Below are positions 18,216 to 26,732 of a stretch of 64,000 nt of DNA, piece by piece. Numbering within the stretch: the first letter of the stretch is position 1; every line of letters begins with the position of its first letter. Source of the stretch: Streptomyces sp. NBC_01275 (lineage in GTDB: Bacteria > Actinomycetota > Actinomycetes > Streptomycetales > Streptomycetaceae). The notes beneath the pieces were generated by a model. That model was not told the origin of the DNA and ran no database searches. It saw nothing but the letters and a program-made list of their open reading frames with translations. Made by a program: the position numbers and the translations under genes. The stretch lies in contig NZ_JAPEOZ010000001.1 in assembly GCF_026340655.1 (NCBI RefSeq), positions 8,990,001-9,054,000 of the forward strand, in the 5' to 3' direction.

Positions 18216-19115
18216 ATGGCACGTGAGCAGCGCAACGGCAGTGACGGCACTGAACTGGGGCGTTTCCTGCGCGCCCACCGCACCCGGGTGACGCCCGAGG
18301 AGGTCGGCCTCAAGGCAGGCCCCGGCCTGCGGCGCACGCCCGGGCTGCGTCGTGAGGAGCTGGCCACCCTCGCCGGTGTGAGCATCGACTACTACACGCG
18401 CCTGGAACGCGGCAAGGAGTCCCATCCCAGCCCGTCCGTCGTCGACGCGCTCGCCCGTGTCCTCCTGCTGGACGAGCACGCGCACGAACACCTGCGGGAC
18501 CTCGCCGTGTGCGCCGCCCGCCCCGCCGCCTACGAGCCTCCGGCGGCGCCCACCCCGTCGGTGGGACCCGGGATCAAGTTGCTGCTGGAGAGCCTGCGGC
18601 CCCACCCCGCGGTCGTGGTCAGCCGCACGATGGACCTGCTCGCCTGGAACCCGGGCGGGCTGCGGCTGTTCGTGGGCATGGAGCAGTGGCCGGTCGAGAA
18701 GCGCAACGTCGCGCGCTGGGTGTTCCTCAACCCCGGCGCCCGCACGGTGTTCGACCACTGGGACGAGCAGATCCGCGCGTGCGTGGGGCGTCTGCGCGCC
18801 CTGACGGGCACCGACCCGGATGCCCCCGACCTCGTCGGGCTCGTCGACGAACTGCTCACCGAGAGCCCGGAGTTCGGACAGCTCTGGGACCGCTACGACG
18901 TACGGGCGCACACCCACGGCAGCAAGACCTTCCACCTCCCGGACGTCGGCGCCCTCACCCTCGAATACCAGTCCATGCAGCTGGAAGGCTTCCCCGGCCA
19001 CCGGCTGGTCGCCCACTACGCCGACCCCGGCACCCCCGACCACGACAAGATGATCCTGCTGGACATGGTCGCCACCGCATCGAACGTGAAACCCGTCGAA
19101 GAGAAGCGGAACTGA
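18216..19115 (+). CDS. XRE-family regulator with MmyB-like domain (paralogue 1)
   Basis: The 299-residue protein has a helix-turn-helix in residues 10-80 (GLRREELATLAGVSIDYYTR then LERGKESHPS) and an MmyB-like ligand-binding domain to about residue 285. The domain includes the NVARWVFLNPGARTVFDHWD stretch and HLPDVGALTLEYQSMQLEG. It is divergent from the exporter-led operon. The paralogue downstream (19246) starts 130 bases after its stop and shares most of the helix-turn-helix, so the pair arose by tandem duplication including the promoter element. It is probably an autoregulated sensor of a small hydrophobic molecule or metabolite. Confidence 0.93.
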   Translation: MAREQRNGSDGTELGRFLRAHRTRVTPEEVGLKAGPGLRRTPGLRREELATLAGVSIDYYTRLERGKESHPSPSVVDALARVLLLDEHAHEHLRDLAVCAARPAAYEPPAAPTPSVGPGIKLLLESLRPHPAVVVSRTMDLLAWNPGGLRLFVGMEQWPVEKRNVARWVFLNPGARTVFDHWDEQIRACVGRLRALTGTDPDAPDLVGLVDELLTESPEFGQLWDRYDVRAHTHGSKTFHLPDVGALTLEYQSMQLEGFPGHRLVAHYADPGTPDHDKMILLDMVATASNVKPVEEKRN

Positions 19116-19145
19116 CGGCGGCCAGCTCTTCCCCCCATGGTCGCC

Positions 19146-19206
19146 GCATGGCGGGGCGGGCTGTGCCGGGGAGCGGCATTCCGGGGTGTGACAGGGCCCC
19201 CCACGC
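19146..19206 (+). promoter_or_regulatory. Conserved 61-bp element, site B (candidate operator)
   Basis: This is the second strong copy of the element, in the 130-base gap before the second regulator and ending 39 bases before its ATG. The left half reads GGGCTGTGCCGGGGAGCGG and the core GTGTGACAGGGCCCCCCAC. Its position relative to the start codon matches site A, so the element was copied with its gene. Confidence 0.6.
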
Positions 19207-19245
19207 ATATGCCGAAGAGGTTGCGCGGCCCGCAGACTGGAAGAC

Positions 19246-20181
19246 ATGAACAGCGAGCAGCGCAACGGCGTGGGCACCGAGCTGGGGCGCTTCCTACGCG
19301 CCCGCCGGGCCCGGGTGACCCCGGAGGAGGTCGGCCTGACGGCCGGTTCCGGCCTGCGCCGTACGCCCGGGCTGCGCCGCGAGGAACTGGCCACCCTGGC
19401 CGGGATCAGCATCGACTACTACGTCCGCATGGAGCGCGGCAAGGAGACCCGGCCCAGCGCCTCCGTGGTCGATTCCCTCGCCCGCGCCCTCCTTTTGGAG
19501 GACGACGAGCTTGAGCACCTGCGCAGCCTGGCCGCCCGCGCCGCGCGCAGTGCGCCCGAGCCTCCCGCCGCACCCGGCCGCACCGTCCGGCCCGGCGTGA
19601 AACTGCTCCTGGAGAGTCTGCGCCCCCAACCCGCACACGTCGTCAGCCGCACCAACGACCTGCTCGCCGCCAACCCAGGCGGAATGCGACTCCTCCCCGG
19701 CATCCAGGACTGGCCTGCCAAGGAGCGCAACATCGCCCGTTACCTCTTCCTCCACCCCGCCTCGCGTGACCTGTTCCACGACTGGAACACCCAGGTCCGC
19801 GGCTGCGTGGCCCGGCTGCGCGCCCTGGCCGGCACCGATCCCGACGCCCCCGACCTCACCCGGCTCGCCGGTGAACTCCTCCTCAAGAGCCCGGAGTTCG
19901 CCCGCCTGTGGGAGCGCTACGACGTCAAGGGCCACTCCTACGGCCGCAAGACCTTCCATCACCCCGACGTCGGCGACCTCACCCTCGGCTACCAGTCCAT
20001 GGAGCTGGAAGGCACCTCAGGGCACCGCATGGTGACGTACTACGCCGAGCCCGGCACCGCCGATCACGACGCCATGGTCCTGCTCGACCTGCTCGGGCAG
20101 GAGAAGTCCGCGAAGCGGACGTCGGCACGCGACGACCGGTCGGCGGCCGCCGAGGAGGATCCCGCCTCCCCCCTGTCCTGA
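19246..20181 (+). CDS. XRE-family regulator with MmyB-like domain (paralogue 2)
   Basis: The 311-residue protein closely resembles the regulator at 18216: the same GLRREELATLAGISIDYYVR helix-turn-helix, the same PAS-like domain with NIARYLFLHPASRDLFHDWN, and an extra polar C-terminus of about 25 residues. The recognition helix is nearly unchanged from paralogue 1, so both may bind the same operators. Differences are concentrated in the ligand domain, which suggests response to different molecules at shared sites. The LtrA gene follows 150 bases downstream on the same strand. Confidence 0.93.
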   Translation: MNSEQRNGVGTELGRFLRARRARVTPEEVGLTAGSGLRRTPGLRREELATLAGISIDYYVRMERGKETRPSASVVDSLARALLLEDDELEHLRSLAARAARSAPEPPAAPGRTVRPGVKLLLESLRPQPAHVVSRTNDLLAANPGGMRLLPGIQDWPAKERNIARYLFLHPASRDLFHDWNTQVRGCVARLRALAGTDPDAPDLTRLAGELLLKSPEFARLWERYDVKGHSYGRKTFHHPDVGDLTLGYQSMELEGTSGHRMVTYYAEPGTADHDAMVLLDLLGQEKSAKRTSARDDRSAAAEEDPASPLS

Positions 20182-20331
20182 CCGTCCCGCAGCCTTTCAG
20201 CCGAACGATCGTGGTCCTGTTGCCGCCGGCTCCTCCCGCGGACAACCTGAAGACCGGCCCTCACCGGCATCACCGGCCTCACTGAGAGCTCCACGACCAC
20301 GCCGCTCGACCCACGCTCCGAGGACATGTAG

Positions 20332-21540
20332 GTGCAAAGCGAGCAGTACGGACCGCCGCAGAGCGGCCCGCCGACCGGAGCACGGAAGTCGCCGGCGGGC
20401 AGCCGGGTGACCACCTTCGAGCTGTTCTTCGACCTGGTGTACGTCTTCACGCTCACCCAGACCACCCAGTACATGGCCCACCACCACACCGGCACGGGCG
20501 TGCTGCACGGAGTGCTGCTGCTGGCGCTGGTCTGGTTCTCCTGGTCCGCGTACGCCTGGCTGGGCAACCAGGCCCGGGCCGACCGCGGCGTCGTACGCGC
20601 GGGCATGGCACTCGCGATGGCCGGGGTGTTCGTGGTCGCGCTCACCGTCCCGGAGGCGTGGGACGACCTGCCCGGCGGCCTGAACGGTCCGCTGGTCCTG
20701 GCCTGCGCCTACCTGTTCGTACGTGTCGTGCACCTGGTCCTCTACAGCGTGCTGGCGCGTGGCGACCGCGGGCTGCTGCGGCAGGTCGCCGTCTCCTGGG
20801 CGCCGGTCCTGGCGGGCTGCGGGCTCCTGATCGCCGGTGCGGCGGTCGGCGGCCGGTGGCAGACGGCGCTGTTCGCGGCGGCGATCGTGGTGGACTGGGG
20901 CGGTGTGTACGCCACCTCCCGCCGGGGCAGCTGGCGCATCCACAGCGCCCGCTACTTCGCCGAGCGGCACGAGCTGTTCGTCATCATCGCGATCGGTGAA
21001 TCCCTGCTGGCCATGGGCGCCGGCGCCACGGACCACCCGGTCGGCGCGGGGCTGCTCGCCGCCGCCGTCCTGGGCGTGGCCGCCGCGACGGGCCTGTGGT
21101 GGCTGTACTTCGACCTGGCGACCCTGATCGGCGAACGCCAGCTGGACAAGGCGCAGGGCCAGGCCCGCCTCGGCCTGGCGGTCAACGCCTACGGCTATGC
21201 CCACTTCCCCATCATGGCCGGTGTCGTCCTGACCGCCCTCGGCGTCGAGGGCGTCGTCGCGCACGCCGCCGACGGCAAGGCGCTGGGCGGCTTCTACGCC
21301 TGGGCCCTGTGCGGCGGAGCGGCCCTCTACGTGGCCGGGCTGCTGCTGTTCGGCCGGATCATGCTGAACGTATGGGGCGGCTTCCGCCTGACGGCCCTGT
21401 GCCTGCTGCTCGCGGGCATCCCCGCGGCGGCCGCACTCCCGCCGGTCGCCGCCCTGGCGAGCGTCGTCGTCATCCTGGCGGCGGTGGCTGCGGCGGAGAC
21501 CCGCTGGTACGCGGAGCTGCGCCGCCATGTGGGTCGGTGA
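20332..21540 (+). CDS. ltrA: Low-temperature-requirement protein A (LtrA) family membrane protein
   Basis: This 402-residue integral membrane protein of unknown biochemical role takes its name from a Listeria cold-growth mutant. Family blocks are VTTFELFFDLVYVFTLTQTT (about residues 24-43) and ERHELFVIIAIGESLLAMGA (about residues 212-231), with about ten or more membrane helices to the C-terminus. The start is GTG 20332 with GAGGA upstream. It follows the second MmyB-like regulator and may be read with it. The start and motifs are clear; the function is not. Confidence 0.9.
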   Translation: MQSEQYGPPQSGPPTGARKSPAGSRVTTFELFFDLVYVFTLTQTTQYMAHHHTGTGVLHGVLLLALVWFSWSAYAWLGNQARADRGVVRAGMALAMAGVFVVALTVPEAWDDLPGGLNGPLVLACAYLFVRVVHLVLYSVLARGDRGLLRQVAVSWAPVLAGCGLLIAGAAVGGRWQTALFAAAIVVDWGGVYATSRRGSWRIHSARYFAERHELFVIIAIGESLLAMGAGATDHPVGAGLLAAAVLGVAAATGLWWLYFDLATLIGERQLDKAQGQARLGLAVNAYGYAHFPIMAGVVLTALGVEGVVAHAADGKALGGFYAWALCGGAALYVAGLLLFGRIMLNVWGGFRLTALCLLLAGIPAAAALPPVAALASVVVILAAVAAAETRWYAELRRHVGR

Positions 21541-21831
21541 GTCAGTCCGTCGTCGGCGTCGGCTCGCTTCGTGATGCAGCGCGCTCGGGAGGTTCGTCCT
21601 GGCAGCGACACGGGAGACCGCAGACAGGTGTCCGAGCGGGCTGGATGCAGCGGGTCACGACAGGAGGCCGGGCGGCACGAAGCACGGCGGGCGGGGTGGT
21701 GTGCCGCAACCGCGCGGACAGCCGTGCGTCGCCCGCAGGGCCCGGGTGTCAGCGGTGAGGACCAGCCGTCCGCCCGGGTCCGGACTGCGGACCCGGACCT
21801 GGGCGGATTCACCCCCGCGGCTCTCGGCGCG
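21541..21831. other. Gap with no gene seen
   Basis: The 291 bases between LtrA and the convergent SDR gene show only short frames without features. No strong hairpin with a T-run was noticed. Confidence 0.4.
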
Positions 21832-22680
21832 TCACGGCGTGGTCAGCTCACCGGCGCGCAGCGCCGCGGTCACGCCGCCGTCCATCAGGAGGTCGGCTCC
21901 GGTGATGAAGCCTGCCTCGCGGCCGAGCAGGAAGGCGGCGGCCGCGGCGACCTCCTCGGAGGTGCCGAAGCGCTTGGCGGCCGAAACCTCGCGCACCGTC
22001 TCGAACCACTCGCGGCGCGGGCCGGAGAGCTCGTCGAGGGCCAGCGGGGTGATGATCACGCCGGGGCTGACGGCGTTGACGCGGGCTCCGCGCTTGCCCC
22101 ACGCGGCCGCGGCGGTCTGCACGCGCAGCGAGTTGGCCCGCTTGGACAGGGCGTAGGCGTGGACGGAGGAGCCGATCCGGTCGGGCTGCAGGAACGGCAG
22201 CGCGAGCAGCTGCGAGGTCTCGGTGGTCGCGAGCGCGTGCTCGATCTCGCGCGGGTAGGGGCTCTCCCGGTGCCCGGCCATGCTGGCGACCACGATGCCG
22301 GCCCCGCCGGGCGCGATCACACGGGCGAAGACGTCGAGGACGTACGCCGTGCCGAGCAGGTCGACGTGCAGCAGCCGCTCGATGGTCGCCTGGGTGGGGG
22401 AGACGCCGGCGGCCTGGATCACCTGGGTGACCGCGCCCATCTCGGCGGCTGTGGCGGCCAGCGCCTCGACCTGGGCCAGGTCGGAGATGTCGGTGGCCTG
22501 GACGGCCACCTCGTAGCCCTCGCCGCGCAGTTGCTCGGCGGCAGTCTGCGAGGCCTTCTCGTCGTGGGCGGCCAGCAGCAGGGTGCGGCCGGCGCCGACC
22601 CGGCGGGCGATGGCCAGGCCGATGCTGCCGGGGCCGATGACGACGACGATTTCCTTGACGGGCTGGTGTTCGTTGCTCAT
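21832..22680 (-). CDS. SDR family oxidoreductase with atypical glycine loop
   Basis: The 282-residue protein keeps the SDR catalytic pair in HAYALSKRANSLRVQ, the Asn-Ala-Gly-like VIQAAGVSP strand end, and PGVIITPLALDEL. The nucleotide loop, however, is VVIGPGSIGLAIARRV instead of TGxxxGIG, with Pro replacing a usual residue. Such divergent loops occur in SDRs beside MmyB-like regulators. It probably still binds NAD(P)(H), because the next strand and Asp (ATDISDLA) are intact. It is downstream of the beta-propeller gene on the same strand with a 100-base gap, so the two probably form one unit under the element at 24061. Confidence 0.87.
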   Translation of the reverse strand: MSNEHQPVKEIVVVIGPGSIGLAIARRVGAGRTLLLAAHDEKASQTAAEQLRGEGYEVAVQATDISDLAQVEALAATAAEMGAVTQVIQAAGVSPTQATIERLLHVDLLGTAYVLDVFARVIAPGGAGIVVASMAGHRESPYPREIEHALATTETSQLLALPFLQPDRIGSSVHAYALSKRANSLRVQTAAAAWGKRGARVNAVSPGVIITPLALDELSGPRREWFETVREVSAAKRFGTSEEVAAAAAFLLGREAGFITGADLLMDGGVTAALRAGELTTP

Positions 22681-22780
22681 GTTTCGGACTCCTTCTTTCT
22701 ACGTTCTCGGGGAGGTCGGGTGCCCAGGACGTGGCCGACGGATCGGTCAGCTGCTCGTTGCCCGGGCCCCGACCGACCGG

Positions 22781-23791
22781 CTAGGACGCGGAGGAGGCGA
22801 ACAGGGCAGAGAAGTTGATCTTCCCCTGTTGGAGCTTCGCGTCGCGGGACTCGGCGAACCCGCCGTCGGTGATGTACAGCCGCTGTCCGCGCACCACGGT
22901 GGCGGTCGGCGAGGCGAGCCCGTCCGCGGCGGTCAGGACGGTCTTCTTGGCGCCGTTCGGGTAGACCACGGCGATCTCGTCGGTGCTGTTCAGCGCGGCG
23001 AACACCACGTCGGACCGGCCGCTCAGGAAGTTGAAGTCGTCGATGCCCACGACGCCGCTGGTCACGACATGGACCGGACCGGCCGAACCGGTGGCGGTGA
23101 CCGGCACCCGCAACAGGGCGCCCTTGCTGAAGTTGGAGACCCATACGGCGCCGTTGTGGAAACGGAGCCCGTTCGCGCCCAACGGCAGCGGGGACTCCGC
23201 CGGCGCGAGCGAGGCGTCGGTCAGCCAGCGCGTCGCCGTACCGCCCGAGACCGGAACGGACCAGACGACGCCCTTGAAGCTTTCGGCGACGTACAGGGTG
23301 CGTCCGGCCGGGTCGATGGCCAGGCCGTTGGGGAGTTCACCGGCGGGCAGGGCGGCGATGCGCCGGGGGCTTCCGTCCAGAGGCAGCTTCCATACGCCGG
23401 ACCGGGCGGCGTCGGCGGAGGACACGTTGTAGTAGACGCTGCCGTCGTGCCCGCGCGCGTTGCCGGTGATCATGTCACCCGGCTGCCCGGCGACGAGCAC
23501 CTCACGGTGCCCGGACACGTCGACCCGTACGAGCGCTGGTCGCCTGCCCACCGAACCGCCCAGCATCGAGACGGTCAGCGAGCCGTCCGGGTTGAGGGTG
23601 ACGTTCTCCGGCGCGTCGCCGACGGCGAAGTCGAAGGAGGCGACGGTCTTCACGTGGGTGACGACCGGCTTCGGCTGCGTCTGGTCCGTCGCGGCGGACG
23701 CGTACGGCGCCGAGACGAGCACGGCCGACGTCGCGGCAACCGCCGCCGCGAGTCTGAACCGCTTCTTCAGGGGGATTCGTCTGTCGTTCAT
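22781..23791 (-). CDS. Secreted beta-propeller protein (SMP-30/ScyD-like)
   Basis: The 336-residue protein has a clear Sec signal peptide: basic MNDRRIPLKKRFRL, a hydrophobic run, then a cleavage-like APYASAA near residue 33. The mature part is a six-bladed propeller with repeated Asn-Gly-Leu blocks such as LPNGLAIDPAGRTLYVAES and LGANGLRFHNGAVWVSNFS. This fits SMP-30/gluconolactonase-type or ScyD-like extracellular hydrolases. Asn/Asp metal ligands may be present but I cannot assign them safely. The start is ATG 23791. The promoter region carries alternating GCTTGGC repeats and a copy of the regulator-linked 60-bp element. Confidence 0.82.
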   Translation of the reverse strand: MNDRRIPLKKRFRLAAAVAATSAVLVSAPYASAATDQTQPKPVVTHVKTVASFDFAVGDAPENVTLNPDGSLTVSMLGGSVGRRPALVRVDVSGHREVLVAGQPGDMITGNARGHDGSVYYNVSSADAARSGVWKLPLDGSPRRIAALPAGELPNGLAIDPAGRTLYVAESFKGVVWSVPVSGGTATRWLTDASLAPAESPLPLGANGLRFHNGAVWVSNFSKGALLRVPVTATGSAGPVHVVTSGVVGIDDFNFLSGRSDVVFAALNSTDEIAVVYPNGAKKTVLTAADGLASPTATVVRGQRLYITDGGFAESRDAKLQQGKINFSALFASSAS

Positions 23792-24022
23792 CACAGTCTC
23801 TTCGTGTTGCGGCCGTGCCCTCCCCCAGCCCTGGGCAGCCCTCAGCAGGGTGCGGACAGAGCTGGAGGAGAAGCAGCGTCTCCGGTAGCGGCTGCCCACG
23901 AGAGTGAGCAGTTCGTCGGGCTCGGCCAAGTCGGCCGCGTTCGCTTCGATGTCCCCGCGTCGGCGTTGCGCGAGCACGCGCGAGGTGTCCGGCGCCCTCG
24001 GTCCGAGGCGTCACGCGTGGCT

Positions 24023-24053
24023 GCTTGGCCTCATGCCAAGCTAGGGGCTTGGC
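24023..24053. promoter_or_regulatory. Three alternating 7-bp inverted repeats
   Basis: GCTTGGC (24023-24029), GCCAAGC (24035-24041) and GCTTGGC (24047-24053) are separated by exactly 5 bases each, so the units recur every 12 bases in alternating orientation. The block lies upstream of the beta-propeller gene and next to site C. It looks like a cooperative binding site or promoter operator for the minus-strand genes. Confidence 0.5.
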
Positions 24054-24060
24054 CTTGTCG

Positions 24061-24120
24061 GGTGACAGGTCGGGCTGTACGGGGGAGCGGTGTTCCGGGC
24101 TGTGGCACGGCCCCCCACCC
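24061..24120 (+). promoter_or_regulatory. Conserved 60-bp element, site C (no adjacent regulator)
   Basis: This segment matches site B (19147-19206) at about 47 of 60 positions, including CGGGCTGTACGGGGGAGCGG and GGCCCCCCACC. At sites A, B and D a regulator gene follows 30-45 bases to the right. Here only the 3' end of a minus-strand gene follows, so either the site serves the beta-propeller/SDR unit at a distance or its regulator gene has been lost. Confidence 0.55.
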
Positions 24121-24135
24121 GCCGAACAGGCGGTC

Positions 24136-24882
24136 CTAGGCGAGGGTCGCGCGGGCGTCGCCCGCGGAACGCCGGACGGCGGTGGCGGTCAGTTCCCTCA
24201 CCTTGTCGGCGGGCACCGGGACGCCCGGGACCTCGAAGAACCAGCGCCCTGTCTCCTCCTGGGTCAGCCCCTCGGGCCGCGCCGACAGGTACGGCTGGAC
24301 GTAGACGGGGGTGCCCGGCTCGCTGCGCCAGCTGTCGGCGAGAGTGCCCATGTCCACGGCGTCGTAGCCCAGCGCGTCCAGCAGTTCGGCCACCTGGGAC
24401 TTGGCGGCCTTGTCGTCACCGGCGATGGGCAGGGCGCTGCGATCGTCGGCGTCGGCGGGTCGGGCGGAGCTGAACAGGCGCACGAAGTCGATGCTGTTGA
24501 AGGCCTTGACCACCTGGGAGTCGGTCAGATGGCGCTGGACCAGTGCGCTGGAGGTCTGCTCGCCGGCGTCGAGCTCGGCGATCCGGTCGTCGCGCTCGGG
24601 GTAGTAGTTCATGGTGTCGATGACGGTCTTGCCGGCCAGGGCGGCGGCGGGCAGCTGCGCGTAGGTGTTCAGCGGGACGGTCGCCACCACCAGGTCGCCG
24701 GCCTGCGCGGCCTCGGCGGGGGTGGCCGCGCGCGCCTGTTCGCCGAGGTCGGCGACGAGATCGGCGAGGGTCTCCGGGCCGCGGGAGTTGCTCAGCACGA
24801 CATTGAGGCCGGCGGCGACCGCCAGTCGGGCCAACGCGCTGCCGATGTTGCCGGCGCCGATGAGGCCGAGGGTCTTGGTCAC
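24136..24882 (-). CDS. NADPH-dependent F420 reductase-like protein
   Basis: This 248-residue Rossmann protein resembles the Fno/NADP-binding oxidoreductases that exchange hydride between F420 and NADP. The N-terminal loop is TLGLIGAGNIGSALARLAVA (residues 3-22), followed by VVLSNSRGPETLADL, where Ser/Arg bind the NADP phosphate. VVATVPLNTYAQLP and VIDTMNYYPERD lie mid-protein. The start is GTG 24882, overlapping as GTGA the stop of a 51-residue oxidoreductase stub, so it is probably translationally coupled. Members of this group with this C-terminus may act on other substrates, so F420 use is likely but unproven. Confidence 0.85.
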   Translation of the reverse strand: MTKTLGLIGAGNIGSALARLAVAAGLNVVLSNSRGPETLADLVADLGEQARAATPAEAAQAGDLVVATVPLNTYAQLPAAALAGKTVIDTMNYYPERDDRIAELDAGEQTSSALVQRHLTDSQVVKAFNSIDFVRLFSSARPADADDRSALPIAGDDKAAKSQVAELLDALGYDAVDMGTLADSWRSEPGTPVYVQPYLSARPEGLTQEETGRWFFEVPGVPVPADKVRELTATAVRRSAGDARATLA

Positions 24883-25034
24883 GGGTCGATCTCCTTGCGG
24901 GGTGTCAGCCTCTCGGCCGGGGTGATCTTGGAGGCGTCGCGGACGAAGGCGAGCACCTCGTGTCCGGCGGCGGTGGCCCGTTCCACGAACAGGGCGCCGG
25001 TGGCTCCGGTGGCGCCAAGGAGGAGGAATGTCAT
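24879..25034 (-). pseudogene. N-terminal stub of an NmrA/SDR-type oxidoreductase
   Basis: This 51-residue frame encodes only the first Rossmann unit of an atypical SDR: TFLLLGATGATGALFVERAT, then GHEVLAFVRDASKITP, then a stop. The family is normally 210-290 residues, so most of the gene is missing. GGAG-like bases precede its ATG (25034), and its TGA overlaps the next gene's GTG start as GTGA. A full-length relative lies at 35539-36384. Confidence 0.75.
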
Positions 25035-25050
25035 CGGACAGTGTCTCCCG

Positions 25051-25215
25051 GTGCGCCCCGAGCGCATGGCGGAGAACTTCGACGTCTTCGACTTCCAGCT
25101 CACCGACGACCAGATGGCGGCCGTCGCCACCCTGGACACCGGGGCGACGCTGTTCTTCGACCACCGCGACCCGGCGATGGTCAGCTGGCTCGGCGCACGG
25201 CGGCTGGACGGCTGA
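25051..25215 (+). pseudogene. C-terminal fragment of an aldo/keto reductase
   Basis: The frame reads VRPERMAENFDVFDFQLTDD, then ATLDTGATLFFDHRDPAMVS and WLGARRLDG, the typical last 50 residues of a diketogulonate-reductase-type aldo/keto reductase. The barrel in front of it is absent; homology starts abruptly at about 25051, only 16 bases from the start of the divergent NmrA-like stub. Both neighbours were therefore probably cut at or near the same junction. Confidence 0.75.
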
Positions 25216-25315
25216 CCAGGCAGACGGCGGCGCCGTCGCACCAGGAACGAACGCGATGGGTCAGCGAAGGCAGCGGCGCGATCTGTTCCCGAAGTGATTC
25301 CGGTGTCTCGTCCGG

Positions 25316-25573
25316 GTGTCCGGTGAGGACGTTCCGCAACGCGTGCTGCCGCTGATCGGTCCGACGGCCTGGGTGATCGACGATGTGTCGGTGGTGCCCA
25401 AGGACGGGCGGATGTCGGCCGGGGTGGCCCCGCAGTACTGCGGGGCCTTGGGAAAACGGGCCAACTGCCAGGTCGCGGTCGGTATTCATGCCGCCTACGG
25501 CGCCAACGCGCTCCTGTGGACCGCATGGTCCGAGCGCGGACCTGCCTACGTCCTGCCGTCCGGTCGGACGTGA
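25316..25573 (+). pseudogene. IS701-family transposase fragment
   Basis: The frame contains AWVIDDVSVVPKDGRMSAGV then APQYCGALGKRANCQVAVGI, the characteristic region of IS701-like transposases around the first catalytic Asp. The full enzyme is about 400 residues; only about 85 codons remain and no ends or target duplication were seen. It lies next to the truncated oxidoreductase fragments and probably marks the event that broke them. Confidence 0.72.
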
Positions 25574-25675
25574 GCGCTCCGGGAATCTCACGCCTCACAC
25601 GTCCGGGAGCGATGCTCCCGGGGTGGCGTCGTGTGACGACCCATCAGGAAAGCCGGCATGAGGTCAGCATTCAGG

Positions 25676-26650
25676 TCAGCGGGCCCTTCCCCGTGGTTTC
25701 AGCGGCGTGGGCGGCAGTTCCGGTGCGCGCAGCGGATCCCCGTCGTAGCCCCTCACCTCGCCGAAACGTGCCCCCTTCATCCAGTCCTCGCGCGCCTGGA
25801 CGATCTCTTCCTGGGACCGGCCGACGAAGTTCCACCACATGACGAGCTCCTCCTCGAACGGCTCGCCGCCGAGGAGCATCAGGCCCGCGTCGGACTCGGC
25901 GCGCAGGGGCAGCTCGGTGCGGCCGCAGCCGAGGTAGAGCATCGAGCCGGGCAGGACGGGCACTCCGTCGACGTGCACCTCGCCGGACATCGACAGCACG
26001 CCGTACTCGAAGTCGGGGTCGAGCGGCAGCCGGACGTCGGCGCCGCGGGCGAGCGCGAGGTCGGCGCCCACGATCGGGGTGTACGCCGAACCGGGTGACG
26101 TCGAGCCGTCGAGGCCGCCCAGGAGCACGGTGGCCGTGAGGCCGGGAGCGGTGACCGTGGGCAGGTCGGCGTGGTGTTCGAAGGCGGGGTCGGTGTGGCG
26201 GTGGGCGTCGGGCAGGGCGACCCAGAGTTGGGCGCCGTGCAGGAGGCGGGCGTGCGCCTTGGGGCTCTCCTCGGAGTGGCTGATCGCGCGCCCGGAGGTC
26301 ATCAGCCCGAGCTCCCGGGGCCGGATGGTCTGCAGACTGCCGGTCGAGTCGCGGTGCAGCACTTCGCCCTCGTGCAGCCAGCTGACGGTCTGCAGACCCA
26401 TATGGGGGTGCGGTGGGACCTGCATGCCGGGTTCGTCGGCGATGTCGTCGGGGCCGTAGTGGTCGACGAAGGCCCAGGCGCCGATCATGCGTCGGCCGAG
26501 GTTCGGCAGCAGTCGGCGCACCTCGGTCGACCCGCCGAGCTTGACGCGCCGGGGGCTCAGCAGCTCGCGGACGGGTTCGGCGACGACGAATCCACGGCCG
26601 CCGCACACACTCGGTACGGGCGCACGGTCAAGGTTGCTCATGCCGCCCAA
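25676..26650 (-). CDS. Pirin family protein
   Basis: This 324-residue bicupin protein has the metal-binding His/Glu set of pirins in PPHPHMGLQTVSWLHEGEVL and HRDSTGSLQTIRPRELGLMT (about residues 78-117), followed by the SGRAISHSEESP stretch. The second cupin half contains GGEPFEEELVMWWNFVGRSQ. Bacterial pirins bind Fe or similar metals; some oxidise quercetin and others affect metabolism by protein contact, so the role is open. The start is ATG 26650 or ATG 26641. It lies at the edge of the WhiJ-type set without obvious coupling. Confidence 0.92.
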   Translation of the reverse strand: MGGMSNLDRAPVPSVCGGRGFVVAEPVRELLSPRRVKLGGSTEVRRLLPNLGRRMIGAWAFVDHYGPDDIADEPGMQVPPHPHMGLQTVSWLHEGEVLHRDSTGSLQTIRPRELGLMTSGRAISHSEESPKAHARLLHGAQLWVALPDAHRHTDPAFEHHADLPTVTAPGLTATVLLGGLDGSTSPGSAYTPIVGADLALARGADVRLPLDPDFEYGVLSMSGEVHVDGVPVLPGSMLYLGCGRTELPLRAESDAGLMLLGGEPFEEELVMWWNFVGRSQEEIVQAREDWMKGARFGEVRGYDGDPLRAPELPPTPLKPRGRAR

Positions 26651-26732
26651 CCTAGCGCTGAGAAGCGGGGATGCGCAGTTCCTGCGAGCGGGGAGCCGTC
26701 GGACCGGGGCTTCTCGGTCCTTCGGCGGTCTC

